This document shows positions 28,122-36,800 of a stretch of 64,000 nt of DNA, one piece after another. Within the stretch, counting starts at the first letter, position 1, and every line of letters begins with the position of its first letter. The position numbers and the translations under genes were made by a program. This DNA is from Serratia microhaemolytica (lineage in GTDB: Bacteria > Pseudomonadota > Gammaproteobacteria > Enterobacterales > Enterobacteriaceae): assembly GCF_004011885.1 (NCBI RefSeq), contig NZ_SBEF01000001.1, positions 124,001 through 188,000 of the forward strand. Direction: 5' to 3'. The notes below the pieces were generated by a model, which was not told the DNA's origin, made no database searches, and saw only the letters and a program-made list of their open reading frames with translations.

Positions 28122-29614
28122 TGAGCACCCTATCTTCATTAACCAATAAACTGCGTGACCCATCGCTACTGGTTGAAAAAGCTCTAGTCGGCGGCAGTTG
28201 GCTGGCGGACAGCCTATCAGGTGAGCGTTTTGATGTCACTAACCCTGCCACGGGTGAGCGTTTGGCATCGCTTCCTAATCTAGGAGCAGAAGAGGCGCAG
28301 CAAGCCATTGAGATGGCACACAGTGCGCAAAAAGAGTGGGCCAAGCGTTCAGGTAAAGAGCGAGCAAACATTCTGCGTGAGCTATACCGCCTGATGATAG
28401 TCAACATCGATGATCTGGCAACACTGTTGACAGCTGAAATGGGTAAACCATTGGCGGAAGCTCGTGGCGAAATCCTGTATGGTGCTTCCTATGTCGAGTG
28501 GTTTGCCGAAGAGGCGAAACGTGTTTATGGCGATGTCATCCCTGGTCATCAGCGTGATAAGCGCATTTTTGTCATTCGCCAACCGATTGGTGTCGTCGCC
28601 GCCATTACACCGTGGAATTTCCCTAATGCCATGTTGGCACGTAAAGTTGCGCCGGCGCTGGCTGTCGGCTGTGCCATGGTTGCAAAACCAGCAGCACAAA
28701 CGCCGCTCTCTGCGTTGGCGTTGGCGGTACTCGCTGAACGTGCTGGCCTGCCAAGCGGACTGTTTTCAGTGTTAACCTCAACTCACTCTAGTGTGATTGG
28801 TCAAGTGTTTAGCAACGATAGTAAAGTAGCTAAACTCACCTTTACTGGCTCAACGGCTGTCGGGCGTAAGTTAATGCAACAAGCCTCAGCACAGATTAAA
28901 AAGCTAGGGCTGGAATTGGGTGGCAATGCACCTTTTATTGTATTTGATGATGCTGACCTCAACGCTGCAGTGGAGGGAGCCATTCAGTCGAAATTCCGCA
29001 ATGCTGGCCAGACTTGTGTCTGCGCGAACCGGATTTATGTGCAGGATGGTATCTATGATGCCTTCGCCAAAGCACTGACTGAACGCGTAGCCGGATTAAA
29101 GGTCGGTGATGGTTTTGAAGCAGATGTTGCCATTGGTCCACTGATTGACCACAATGCACTGCTCAAAGTACAGGAACATGTCACAGATGCACTTGAAAAA
29201 GGTGCAAAAGTGGCTATAGGCGGTGAACCTGATGCACGTGGTGGCCTGTTCTTTACGCCAACCGTACTGACTGGGATCACCGCGCAGATGAAGGTGGCGC
29301 GTGAAGAGACCTTCGGGCCAGTTGCGCCGCTATTCCGTTTCAAGACCGAGCAAGAAGTACTGCAACAAGCCAATGATACTGAGTTTGGTTTAGCTTCCTA
29401 TCTCTACACGCGTGATGCATCGCGTATTTTCCGTGTAGCAGAGCAGTTGGAGTCAGGTATTGTCGGCATTAATACTGGGCTTATTTCTACCGAAGTTGCT
29501 CCATTCGGCGGCATAAAACAGTCCGGTATTGGACGTGAAGGTTCTAAATACGGTATCGATGATTATACCGAACTAAAGTATCTCTGTTTGGAAGTGTCAG
29601 AAAACGCATCATAA
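28121..29614 (+). CDS. gabD: Succinate-semialdehyde dehydrogenase
   Basis: GabD oxidises succinate semialdehyde to succinate, feeding the TCA cycle. The 497-residue enzyme has the GabD-type landmarks TPWNFPNAMLARKVAPALA, KLTFTGSTAVGRKLMQQ, the catalytic glutamate in LELGGNAPFIVFDDADL, the catalytic cysteine in NAGQTCVCANRIYVQ, and EVAPFGGIKQSGIGREGSKY. The paired cysteines (TCVCANR) are as in E. coli GabD. The N-terminus is about 15 residues longer than E. coli GabD. The start overlaps the gabT stop and a hairpin at 29667-29699 follows. Confidence 0.94.
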   Translation: MSTLSSLTNKLRDPSLLVEKALVGGSWLADSLSGERFDVTNPATGERLASLPNLGAEEAQQAIEMAHSAQKEWAKRSGKERANILRELYRLMIVNIDDLATLLTAEMGKPLAEARGEILYGASYVEWFAEEAKRVYGDVIPGHQRDKRIFVIRQPIGVVAAITPWNFPNAMLARKVAPALAVGCAMVAKPAAQTPLSALALAVLAERAGLPSGLFSVLTSTHSSVIGQVFSNDSKVAKLTFTGSTAVGRKLMQQASAQIKKLGLELGGNAPFIVFDDADLNAAVEGAIQSKFRNAGQTCVCANRIYVQDGIYDAFAKALTERVAGLKVGDGFEADVAIGPLIDHNALLKVQEHVTDALEKGAKVAIGGEPDARGGLFFTPTVLTGITAQMKVAREETFGPVAPLFRFKTEQEVLQQANDTEFGLASYLYTRDASRIFRVAEQLESGIVGINTGLISTEVAPFGGIKQSGIGREGSKYGIDDYTELKYLCLEVSENAS

Positions 29615-29666
29615 CGACAGAACGAGTAAGTGATTATTTATTAGTAAATATGATTAATTGCCGTTC

Positions 29667-29699
29667 CAGGGAAGAGATAATCATGTATTCTCTTCCCTG
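29667..29699 (+). terminator. Strong hairpin after gabD
   Basis: CAGGGAAGAGA and TCTCTTCCCTG form a perfect 11-bp stem around an 11-base loop, 52 bases after gabD. It probably ends the gabTD transcript. Confidence 0.7.
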
Positions 29700-29881
29700 T
29701 CCAGTCGTTCATGCGATTGTTATTTATCTGAACAGCTAACCTTAGTATATCAGTGCGTCATCTGTAGGGTCGTTACGATTTTTGTTCGTCACCACAGTTG
29801 CAGCGATTTACTGAGCTAATAGTGATGTAATATCCAACTTATGTCGTATTGATGTACCTATTTAAAAGTAAGGAGAAGATC

Positions 29882-30244
29882 ATGAACTGGTATTTGGCGG
29901 TTTTGAAAAAGTATGCCTGCTTTAGCGGACGGGCGAGACATAAAGAGTATTGGTATTTTGTTTTGTTCCAATTGATAGCGATCCTGCTTATCTCTTTTTT
30001 AGAGCGTACTTTCGCAGTAGCGAATCCCGAGGTTTATGCCGGTTGGTATACAGCTTTCTACATATTATTAACTTTGATACCTTTCTTAGCAGTGCAAGTA
30101 CGTCGTCTGCATGATGCCAATTTTTCTGGCTGGTGGGCGCTGATTCACCTCATCCCGTTTATTGGGCAACTGGTAATGCTTATATTCGCACTATTGCCAG
30201 GCACCGTAGGCGAGAACCGATATGGTGCAGATCCGAGAAAATAA
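29882..30244 (+). CDS. DUF805 membrane protein (YhaH-like)
   Basis: The 120-residue protein has the DUF805 layout: N-terminal MNWYLAVLKKYACFSGRARH, then three to four membrane spans, a conserved QVRRLHDANFSGWWAL loop and the closing GENRYGADPRK. The function of the family is unknown. The ATG at 29882 follows AAGGAG with good spacing; an upstream start at 29849 would add 11 charged residues. It stands alone between the gabTD terminator and the FAD oxidase gene. A connection with amine catabolism is not shown. Confidence 0.85.
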   Translation: MNWYLAVLKKYACFSGRARHKEYWYFVLFQLIAILLISFLERTFAVANPEVYAGWYTAFYILLTLIPFLAVQVRRLHDANFSGWWALIHLIPFIGQLVMLIFALLPGTVGENRYGADPRK

Positions 30245-30439
30245 TTTATACCATCCAGCGATAAATCATGCAGGGTGGCGCAATAACTAGCCTGAATTGA
30301 TGTTCGATTGCCGATATAACGCTGCTAATGTGCAACGCGTCAATCATGTGCTCAAAAGTCTGGTTACTGCTAAAAAACCGCTATGATATTACCCTGCATC
30401 GTGAGGCTATGTTGAAAAAATAAAAACAGGAACATAATT

Positions 30440-31981
30440 ATGACAATGAACAGAAGACGCTTTATTCGTAACAGTGCCGCCCTGGCTGGTGCCGGTATGG
30501 TTTCGTCAATGCTACCCATTCCTTCTGTAATGGCGAATGTATTATCACCGCTTGCCGCTAGCGATGCGGATGCGCTCTCGCCACTCTTTTTAAACGATGC
30601 TCGTCGTATGGACAGCCAACTAGGGCTCGATCCACGTTTGTGGAGTTGGCATAAGCAAGGGCCAATTGTTAAGGGTGCAATGCCAGCCAACTATTATGAA
30701 GCCTCGTTGGCCGAATGGCCGAGTTTTGGTGCATTGTCCAGTGATCAAAGCTGCGACGTGGTGATTGTTGGTGGTGGCCTGTTAGGTGCATCTGCTGCTC
30801 TGCATATGGCAGAAGCCGGTTTGGATGTGATCTTGGTAGAAAAGGACAACATCGGTTCTGGTGCCTCTGGGCGCAATGGTGGTCAGCTCACGCCCGGTAT
30901 TGCCCGCTGGGAAGCAGAGACCATGTTAGAAAACTTGCCACTGGATGAAGCTAAGCGACTGTGGCGATTTGCTTCAGTCGAAGCGATGGAACTGGTTGAT
31001 GAGTTATCTGAGCGTTATAACTTTGTCTGTGATCGTAAATATGGCCATATCACTGCGGCTGTTCATGCCGGCCATATGGGGCCACTGGTGGCAAATGCCG
31101 ATGCGCGCCGCCAATTAGGAGATAGTGCTGTCAGCGTTATCGGCCCACACCAATTGCATGAAGAATATGTGCGTTCTAACATCTATCACGGTGCCTGCCT
31201 CGATAGCATCGGCGGTCAGGTTCATCCATTAGCGTTAGTGCGTGGCTTGGCATACGGCTTTGTCAAACAGGGTGGCCGCATTTACGATCGCACCAAAGTC
31301 ACAGGGATCGAAAAGACGCCAAAAGGTACTGTGGTGAAAACCGAACAAGGCACCATCACCGCACGTAAAGCTGTGCTGTTGGCGGTTCACAGCTCCACCG
31401 AGGAGTTTATTTCTGGCGCGTCGACCACGGTACCATTCTTTACCTATGTTGCCGTAACACCACCATTGAAAATGGACATTAAAGAGCTGATCCCATCTGA
31501 CTATCCGGTCTACGATACTCAGCTACAGATCGACTACTACCGTGGTGTGCGCAACAACCGTTTACTGTTTGGTGGTCAGGGTACCGGCAACTCCTGGTCT
31601 CCTCGCGATGTCAATAACTACCTGCTTGAGCGTATTAATATCGTCTTCCCTCAGATCGAGAAACCAGAGCTGGAGTTTTCTTGGGGAGGTGTCAGTGATT
31701 TAACCGTCAATGGTGCTACCGATGCACGCAAGAGTGATGATGGTGTACCAATCTATATGGTACATGGCTGGAGTGGGCACGGTGTCGCACAGACAGTACG
31801 GATTGGTAAAGCGATCAGCGATGACCTTACCGGTCGTAACAACGATTTCTCCATGCTGACACGTATCGAGCACTCTACCATCCCATTTGGTAGTTACCTC
31901 TCTCCAGTGGCCATTCCGGTGATCAAAGGAGCATTGACGGTCATGGGGGCATTAAACCCGGCAGATATGGTCTCGTTCTAG
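30440..31981 (+). CDS. Tat-exported FAD-dependent amine oxidase (PuuB-like)
   Basis: The 513-residue protein begins with a twin-arginine signal (NRRRFIRNS followed by AALAGAGMVSS and a VMA cleavage site). A DAO-type flavoprotein fold follows: the dinucleotide-binding motif VVIVGGGLLGASAALHMAEA near residue 110, then GSGASGRNGGQLTPG as in PuuB/glycine-oxidase relatives, LLFGGQGTG, and the C-terminal GWSGHGVAQTVRIGKAISD. PuuB-type enzymes oxidise (gamma-glutamyl)putrescine to an aldehyde. The export signal is unusual for that group. It follows the GABA genes but has its own upstream region and a terminator at 32031-32050. Substrate assignment to a diamine is inference from neighbours. Confidence 0.83.
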   Translation: MTMNRRRFIRNSAALAGAGMVSSMLPIPSVMANVLSPLAASDADALSPLFLNDARRMDSQLGLDPRLWSWHKQGPIVKGAMPANYYEASLAEWPSFGALSSDQSCDVVIVGGGLLGASAALHMAEAGLDVILVEKDNIGSGASGRNGGQLTPGIARWEAETMLENLPLDEAKRLWRFASVEAMELVDELSERYNFVCDRKYGHITAAVHAGHMGPLVANADARRQLGDSAVSVIGPHQLHEEYVRSNIYHGACLDSIGGQVHPLALVRGLAYGFVKQGGRIYDRTKVTGIEKTPKGTVVKTEQGTITARKAVLLAVHSSTEEFISGASTTVPFFTYVAVTPPLKMDIKELIPSDYPVYDTQLQIDYYRGVRNNRLLFGGQGTGNSWSPRDVNNYLLERINIVFPQIEKPELEFSWGGVSDLTVNGATDARKSDDGVPIYMVHGWSGHGVAQTVRIGKAISDDLTGRNNDFSMLTRIEHSTIPFGSYLSPVAIPVIKGALTVMGALNPADMVSF

Positions 31982-32030
31982 CAGTTAAAAGCGATCAGCG
32001 CGGGCTGTCGCCTGCGTTGTCAATCACTCA

Positions 32031-32050
32031 ACTCCCCCGCAAGGGGGAGT
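32031..32050 (+). terminator. Intrinsic terminator after the FAD oxidase
   Basis: ACTCCCCC and GGGGGAGT form an 8-bp GC-rich stem with the tetraloop GCAA, followed by GTTTCTGGTT, 49 bases after the stop. This is the most convincing intrinsic terminator in this part of the window. Confidence 0.8.
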
Positions 32051-32058
32051 GTTTCTGG

Positions 32059-32086
32059 TTAATGCATTGAATATACAGTGCATTAA
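32059..32086. repeat. Perfect 8-12-8 inverted repeat between convergent genes
   Basis: TTAATGCA and TGCATTAA are perfect inverted copies around a 12-base AT-rich spacer. They lie between the FAD oxidase terminator and the dinB stop. It may act as the dinB-side hairpin, though it lacks a T-run. Confidence 0.45.
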
Positions 32087-32106
32087 TAGTCAGTACACCG
32101 TTCACT

Positions 32107-33165
32107 TCACCACGGTAACTCCAGTTGCCGTTCAGTTTCCGGATCTAACAGTGTCACCTGTAATCCAATCAGACGCACACCGCGACCATTGCGGCGCTGT
32201 TGCCAAATCTGCTGAGCGAGCTCAAGCAAATCAGCTTGATTTAACCTTGGCCAAACATGCTCCTGGGTCGTTTGCTGAAAGTCATCGAACTTGAACTTGA
32301 CTCCTTGCCGAGCAATATGCAGATCAGCCCTGGTTCGGCTTAAACGCAATTCCAGTTCCGGATAGAGCTTATCAATAATCACTCTTTTGCATTGTTGCCA
32401 ATCATCAATATCCTGAGAGAGCGTCCGTTCAACACCCAGTGATTTACGTAACCGATCAGGTTGCACACCACGCTCATCAATTCCCTGGCAACGCTGCCAA
32501 AGTATCTGACCAAATTTACCAAAATGGCGTAACAGTAGTGCCAAATCATAGCGTTGCACATCGGCACAAGTGATTAACCCGAGCTGTTCCAAACGGTTAG
32601 CGGTTACTGTTCCCACGCCAGGGATCTCATGCAGTGGCAACTGCTGCAAAAATGCAGGAACTTGTGCCGGTGTGATCACATATTGGCCATTAGGTTTATT
32701 GAGATCAGACGCAATTTTGGCCAGAAATTTGACCGGTGCAATCCCCGCCGAGGCGGTAAGATTAAGTTCACTAACGATCCTCTGACGGATCTGTTGTGCC
32801 ATCAGCGTTGCCGATCCTTGGCACTGGGTACTGTCGGTCACATCAAGATAAGCTTCATCTAACGATAGCGGTTCAACCTGGATGCTATAGTCGGCAAGAA
32901 TTTGCCGGATCTGCTGAGAGACCGCTTTGTAAACCGACATTCTGCCTGGCAACAGTGTCAACTGTGGACATAAGCGCATTGCGGTGGCAGTTGCCATTGC
33001 ACTCCGCACTCCGTAACGACGTGCCGGATAGTTAGCGGTACAGATCACACCTCGTTGTTCCGCACGCCCACCAATCGCTAACGGAATATCACGCAACCTG
33101 GGATCATCACGCATCTCTACTGCGGCAAAGAAGCAGTCCATATCAATATGAATGATCTTACGCAC
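32107..33165 (-). CDS. dinB: DNA polymerase IV
   Basis: DinB is the SOS-inducible translesion Y-family polymerase. The 352-residue protein starts MRKIIHIDMDCFFAAVEMRD, whose DMD supplies catalytic aspartates. It contains VEPLSLDEAYLDVT (the SLDE motif), GIAPVKFLAKIASDLNKPNG and the helix-hairpin-helix LHEIPGVGTVTANRLEQLGL. Length matches E. coli (351). A LexA box lies upstream at 33319-33334. It converges with the FAD oxidase gene. Confidence 0.97.
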   Translation of the reverse strand: MRKIIHIDMDCFFAAVEMRDDPRLRDIPLAIGGRAEQRGVICTANYPARRYGVRSAMATATAMRLCPQLTLLPGRMSVYKAVSQQIRQILADYSIQVEPLSLDEAYLDVTDSTQCQGSATLMAQQIRQRIVSELNLTASAGIAPVKFLAKIASDLNKPNGQYVITPAQVPAFLQQLPLHEIPGVGTVTANRLEQLGLITCADVQRYDLALLLRHFGKFGQILWQRCQGIDERGVQPDRLRKSLGVERTLSQDIDDWQQCKRVIIDKLYPELELRLSRTRADLHIARQGVKFKFDDFQQTTQEHVWPRLNQADLLELAQQIWQQRRNGRGVRLIGLQVTLLDPETERQLELPW

Positions 33166-33864
33166 TTCCCCTCCCAGTGAACATCAACATTAGCAATAGA
33201 AAAATCGACCAACCAGCCCCTCCCTGACGTGCAGCTCTGTGTTGAAAAAAACAGCAACCTTCATCGGCACCCTTTTAATCTGGCATAGCTTGTCCCACCT
33301 AAGCACATCCGCAATTAACTGGATAAGTATACAGTCAATGATGATAACGGCAACACCGGTTTCATCATGATATTCAATTAAATCAACTTATCTTTTTTAT
33401 GATAAAAGCCCATAATTGTTATCAAATATTTTAATATGAAAAAATGTGTTTCGGTTTTAACTCTCACCATTACGCTATTTACCTTTGTTTTTATTTTGTT
33501 TTTTTAAAAAAAACAGACAAATCACTGAAATATTTTTCATAACACAAAATAATATATCAACTATATTTCTTCAATATCTCTATTTTCTGTTTTTGAGTGA
33601 AAATTAAAATTTAAAAATCAATTCATTAGAGTTCAAAGAATTATAGGCAACCTTGGATTTACAAAAATCAGGGCAGTAGTTAACGCTTGCCAGTGAACGA
33701 CTCATTAATTAACCGAATTGTTTTTAAAAGATTTTCAGCTATTGAACCTTATTACCGATCATTAAGGCTAGGCAGATTATCCACCTTAACAGATCGACAG
33801 TTTCTGCTGCTATTTTCGACGATCCTCAAATGCCCATCGGCTCTTGTGAAGGAGATAATCAACG
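33166..33864. other. AT-rich intergenic region between dinB and the autotransporter
   Basis: About 700 bases. The left third holds the dinB promoter and LexA box. From 33350 to about 33660 the sequence is very AT-rich with T- and A-runs, which suits H-NS silencing of the downstream surface-protein gene. A 64-codon frame at 33687-33881 begins with TTG, lacks a ribosome site and is probably not real. No RNA gene is visible. Confidence 0.55.
33319..33334 (-). promoter_or_regulatory. LexA (SOS) box of dinB
   Basis: Read on the minus strand the site is CTGTATACTTATCCAG. This fits the LexA consensus CTGT-N8-ACAG with one change, and differs from the E. coli dinB box (CTGTATACTTTACCAG, from memory) at two positions. 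It lies about 154 bases upstream of the dinB ATG, implying a fairly long leader. Confidence 0.8.
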
Positions 33865-36800
33865 GTGAACAAGATACATAACGTGATTTGGAGTGCTGCC
33901 CTACAGACTTGGGTAGTGGTAAGTGAACTGGTTAGCCTGCATAAGAAATCGACCAGCAGCAAGGAACAGCGTAACGCCCCATCGCAGATGCTACACAAAC
34001 AACCGATGCTGTCACAGTTAACACTCGCAATCAGCAGTGTACTACTGCTGTTGGCTGCCTGTTCCAGTCAAGCTGCTAATTTCACGTCTGGTGGCGGTGA
34101 CGGTGGTACCGGGCTATCCACTGCCGGTGGCGGAGCTGGAGGTGTTGCCGGTGGCGGTGGCGGTGGCGGAGGCAGTACCAATACCGCCGGTGGTGGCGGT
34201 GCTGGAGCGACAGCAACAACTAATGCACAAGCTGGTGGTAACAGTGGCACCAGTATTGGTGGTATAGCCGGAGCAGGCCGCAATGGCGGCGGTGGCGGTG
34301 GTGCTGTGTCAGGCACCCTCAGTGAACGTACTGGCGGTAATGGAGGAACAGGAACTGCTGATAACGCAACTTCAATCATTAATACCACGAATAAACAAGG
34401 TGGCAACGCTACTGGTAGCAACAATGGAGGAGGTGGCGGCGGCGGTGGTGGTGGCTATTCATTGACCAGCACGACCGGTGTCAACATGACCAACCAAGCA
34501 AACATTACGGGTGGCAATGGGGGGACTACCACCTCCCCTACACTGACTGGTGGCGGCGGTGGTGGTGGTGCTGGTCTAACTCTGCTCGATGGCAGCAGTG
34601 GTAGTGGGGGTGTGATTACTAACCAAGGCAACATCAAAGGAGGTGATGGTGGTAATGGTTCACGCGGTCACAGTGGTGGTGGTGGCGCTGGGGTATTTCT
34701 ACTGAATGGCGGAACACTGAATAACCAAAGTGGTACTATCACTGGAGGAAATAGCGGTGCTTCCAATCATGCATTCAATGATTATGGCAACGCCGGTGCA
34801 GGAGTATTAAGCAACCGTGGCACAATCGACAACAGTGGACAGATCACTGGTGGTAATAGTGCGGCAAAAATCGGTAACGCCAACAGTGGCATTCTCGCTA
34901 ATGGCGGCAATATCACCAACAATGCAGGCGGGGAGATCCGTGGTGGTTCACTAACCAGTCTCCAGAATACTCAGGCTGCCGGTAGCGGTGTGACACTGGC
35001 GCTGGATGGTGGTGCCACACTCACTAACCACGGCACTATCAGCGGCGGAGAGGGGACCAATACCGGTGGTGTGGGTGTCAGTGTTACCAGTGATAACAAT
35101 ACCATCATCAATACTGGCACCATCAGTGGTACGCAATCGGCCAAAGCGGTCGACATCAACGGAAATAATAATACCCTGCAAATTGAATCCAGTGCTGTTT
35201 TGAATGGTGATGTCACCGCGAGTGGAAGTGGTAATAAGTTTGTATTAGCTGGGGAGAGTGATGGCAGTATTGATATCTCCAAAGTGAGTGGTTTTAACAG
35301 CTACCAGAAGATCGATAACAGCACCTGGACATTAAACAACGTCTCAAGTGATGCGCAAAACTGGGAGATCTTTGCCGGTAAACTGCATTTAACACAATCA
35401 GAAATGTTGAATGGTGGTTCGGTTACCCTATCAGGGGGTAATCTCTCTTCGGTCGGCGGAGTCTTTAATGGCAATGCGATCCTGAATGCTAACGCCGGCA
35501 CCATTGATATCGTGAGCGATACCGTCACTTTCAATGGTGTAATCAGCGGGGTCGGCAACCTGAATAAAATTGGTACTGGTGTGTTACTGCTCAATTCAGT
35601 CAACACCTTTACCGGTAATACCTTAGTCAATGAAGGTGAATTGAAGATGGGTATTGCCAATGCACTGGCCAGCAGTGCCTCAGTACAGGTTAATCAAGGT
35701 GCCTCGCTCAACCTCAATGATTTCGATCAACTGGCTAATAATCTCTCTGGCAGTGGCGAAATACAGCTCGGCTCAGCCACACTTACAGCTAATAATAACA
35801 GCGATACCACCTTTTCCGGCCAGATCAATGGTAGTGGCAGTTTGACCAAAACCGGCAGTGCCACCCTCACGCTTTCTGGTGCTAATAGCTACAGTGGTGG
35901 TACCCAAATCAACGAAGGTGAACTTGCCATCACTCATGGTGAAGCGTTAGGGAGCGGAACAGTCACCAACAATGCGCGGTTAAATCTAAACTTTGATACT
36001 GCTGCTACCGTAGCCAATACCATTAGTGGCGGAGAGTTGATCAAAACCGGCAGTAATGTAGTGACATTAACTGCTTCAAATAGCATGGTTAATAGTGTTG
36101 AAGTACAGCAAGGCACACTGAATTTCGCGCAACAAGGTATGTTTACCAGCAATAGCCATGTCACACAGAGCGGTGCGACCACCGCATTTAACAACGATGC
36201 CCAACTGACTACCAGTCAATTTACCCAACAGGCCAACTCCATCCTGTCCGTGACGGTCAGTAGTGCCTGGCAGCCCTCAATTTTCGCTGACACTGTTCAA
36301 CTCGATGGTACGCTGGTGTTCAACGGTTTTAGTAATAGCGCACAACCGATGACCGCCAGTGAAGTCATCAGCGAGGGGTATATCCTGATACGTACCGAAT
36401 CTGGTATCAGCGGTGATTTTAATAACAACCCATTAATCCCAAGTGGACTGGATTATCTACTGCATGATGGCCACCTCGCTAATGGTAACTTGGATTATGA
36501 ACTGGACTTTCGCTTAGCATGGACAGATGGAGGACAAAGCGCAGCAACAGGTAACTTTACCATGACTGAAGGTTCAGCCTTTGATGTTGATATCGTGTTA
36601 AGTGATCAAACTCTGCCTAGTGGTGGATTTGATCGCGGGTGGGATGGCAAAAGCTTAGTAAAAGCAGGAGCCGGACGACTGGTACTCTCCGCACAAAACA
36701 GCTACACCGGTTCTACCACTGTTGAAGGGGGGGTATTGCAGTTCAATACCGCCGACAGTATCGCCAGCAGCAGTAATGTGGTGATCAACGATGGTGTGGT

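Noticed and set aside
33687-33881. 64-codon frame before the autotransporter
   Set aside because: It starts with TTG, has no Shine-Dalgarno sequence, overlaps the autotransporter start and has no recognisable homology.
34068-34424. 118-codon minus-strand frame rich in Pro, Ala and Val
   Set aside because: It is the antisense shadow of the glycine-rich autotransporter segment.
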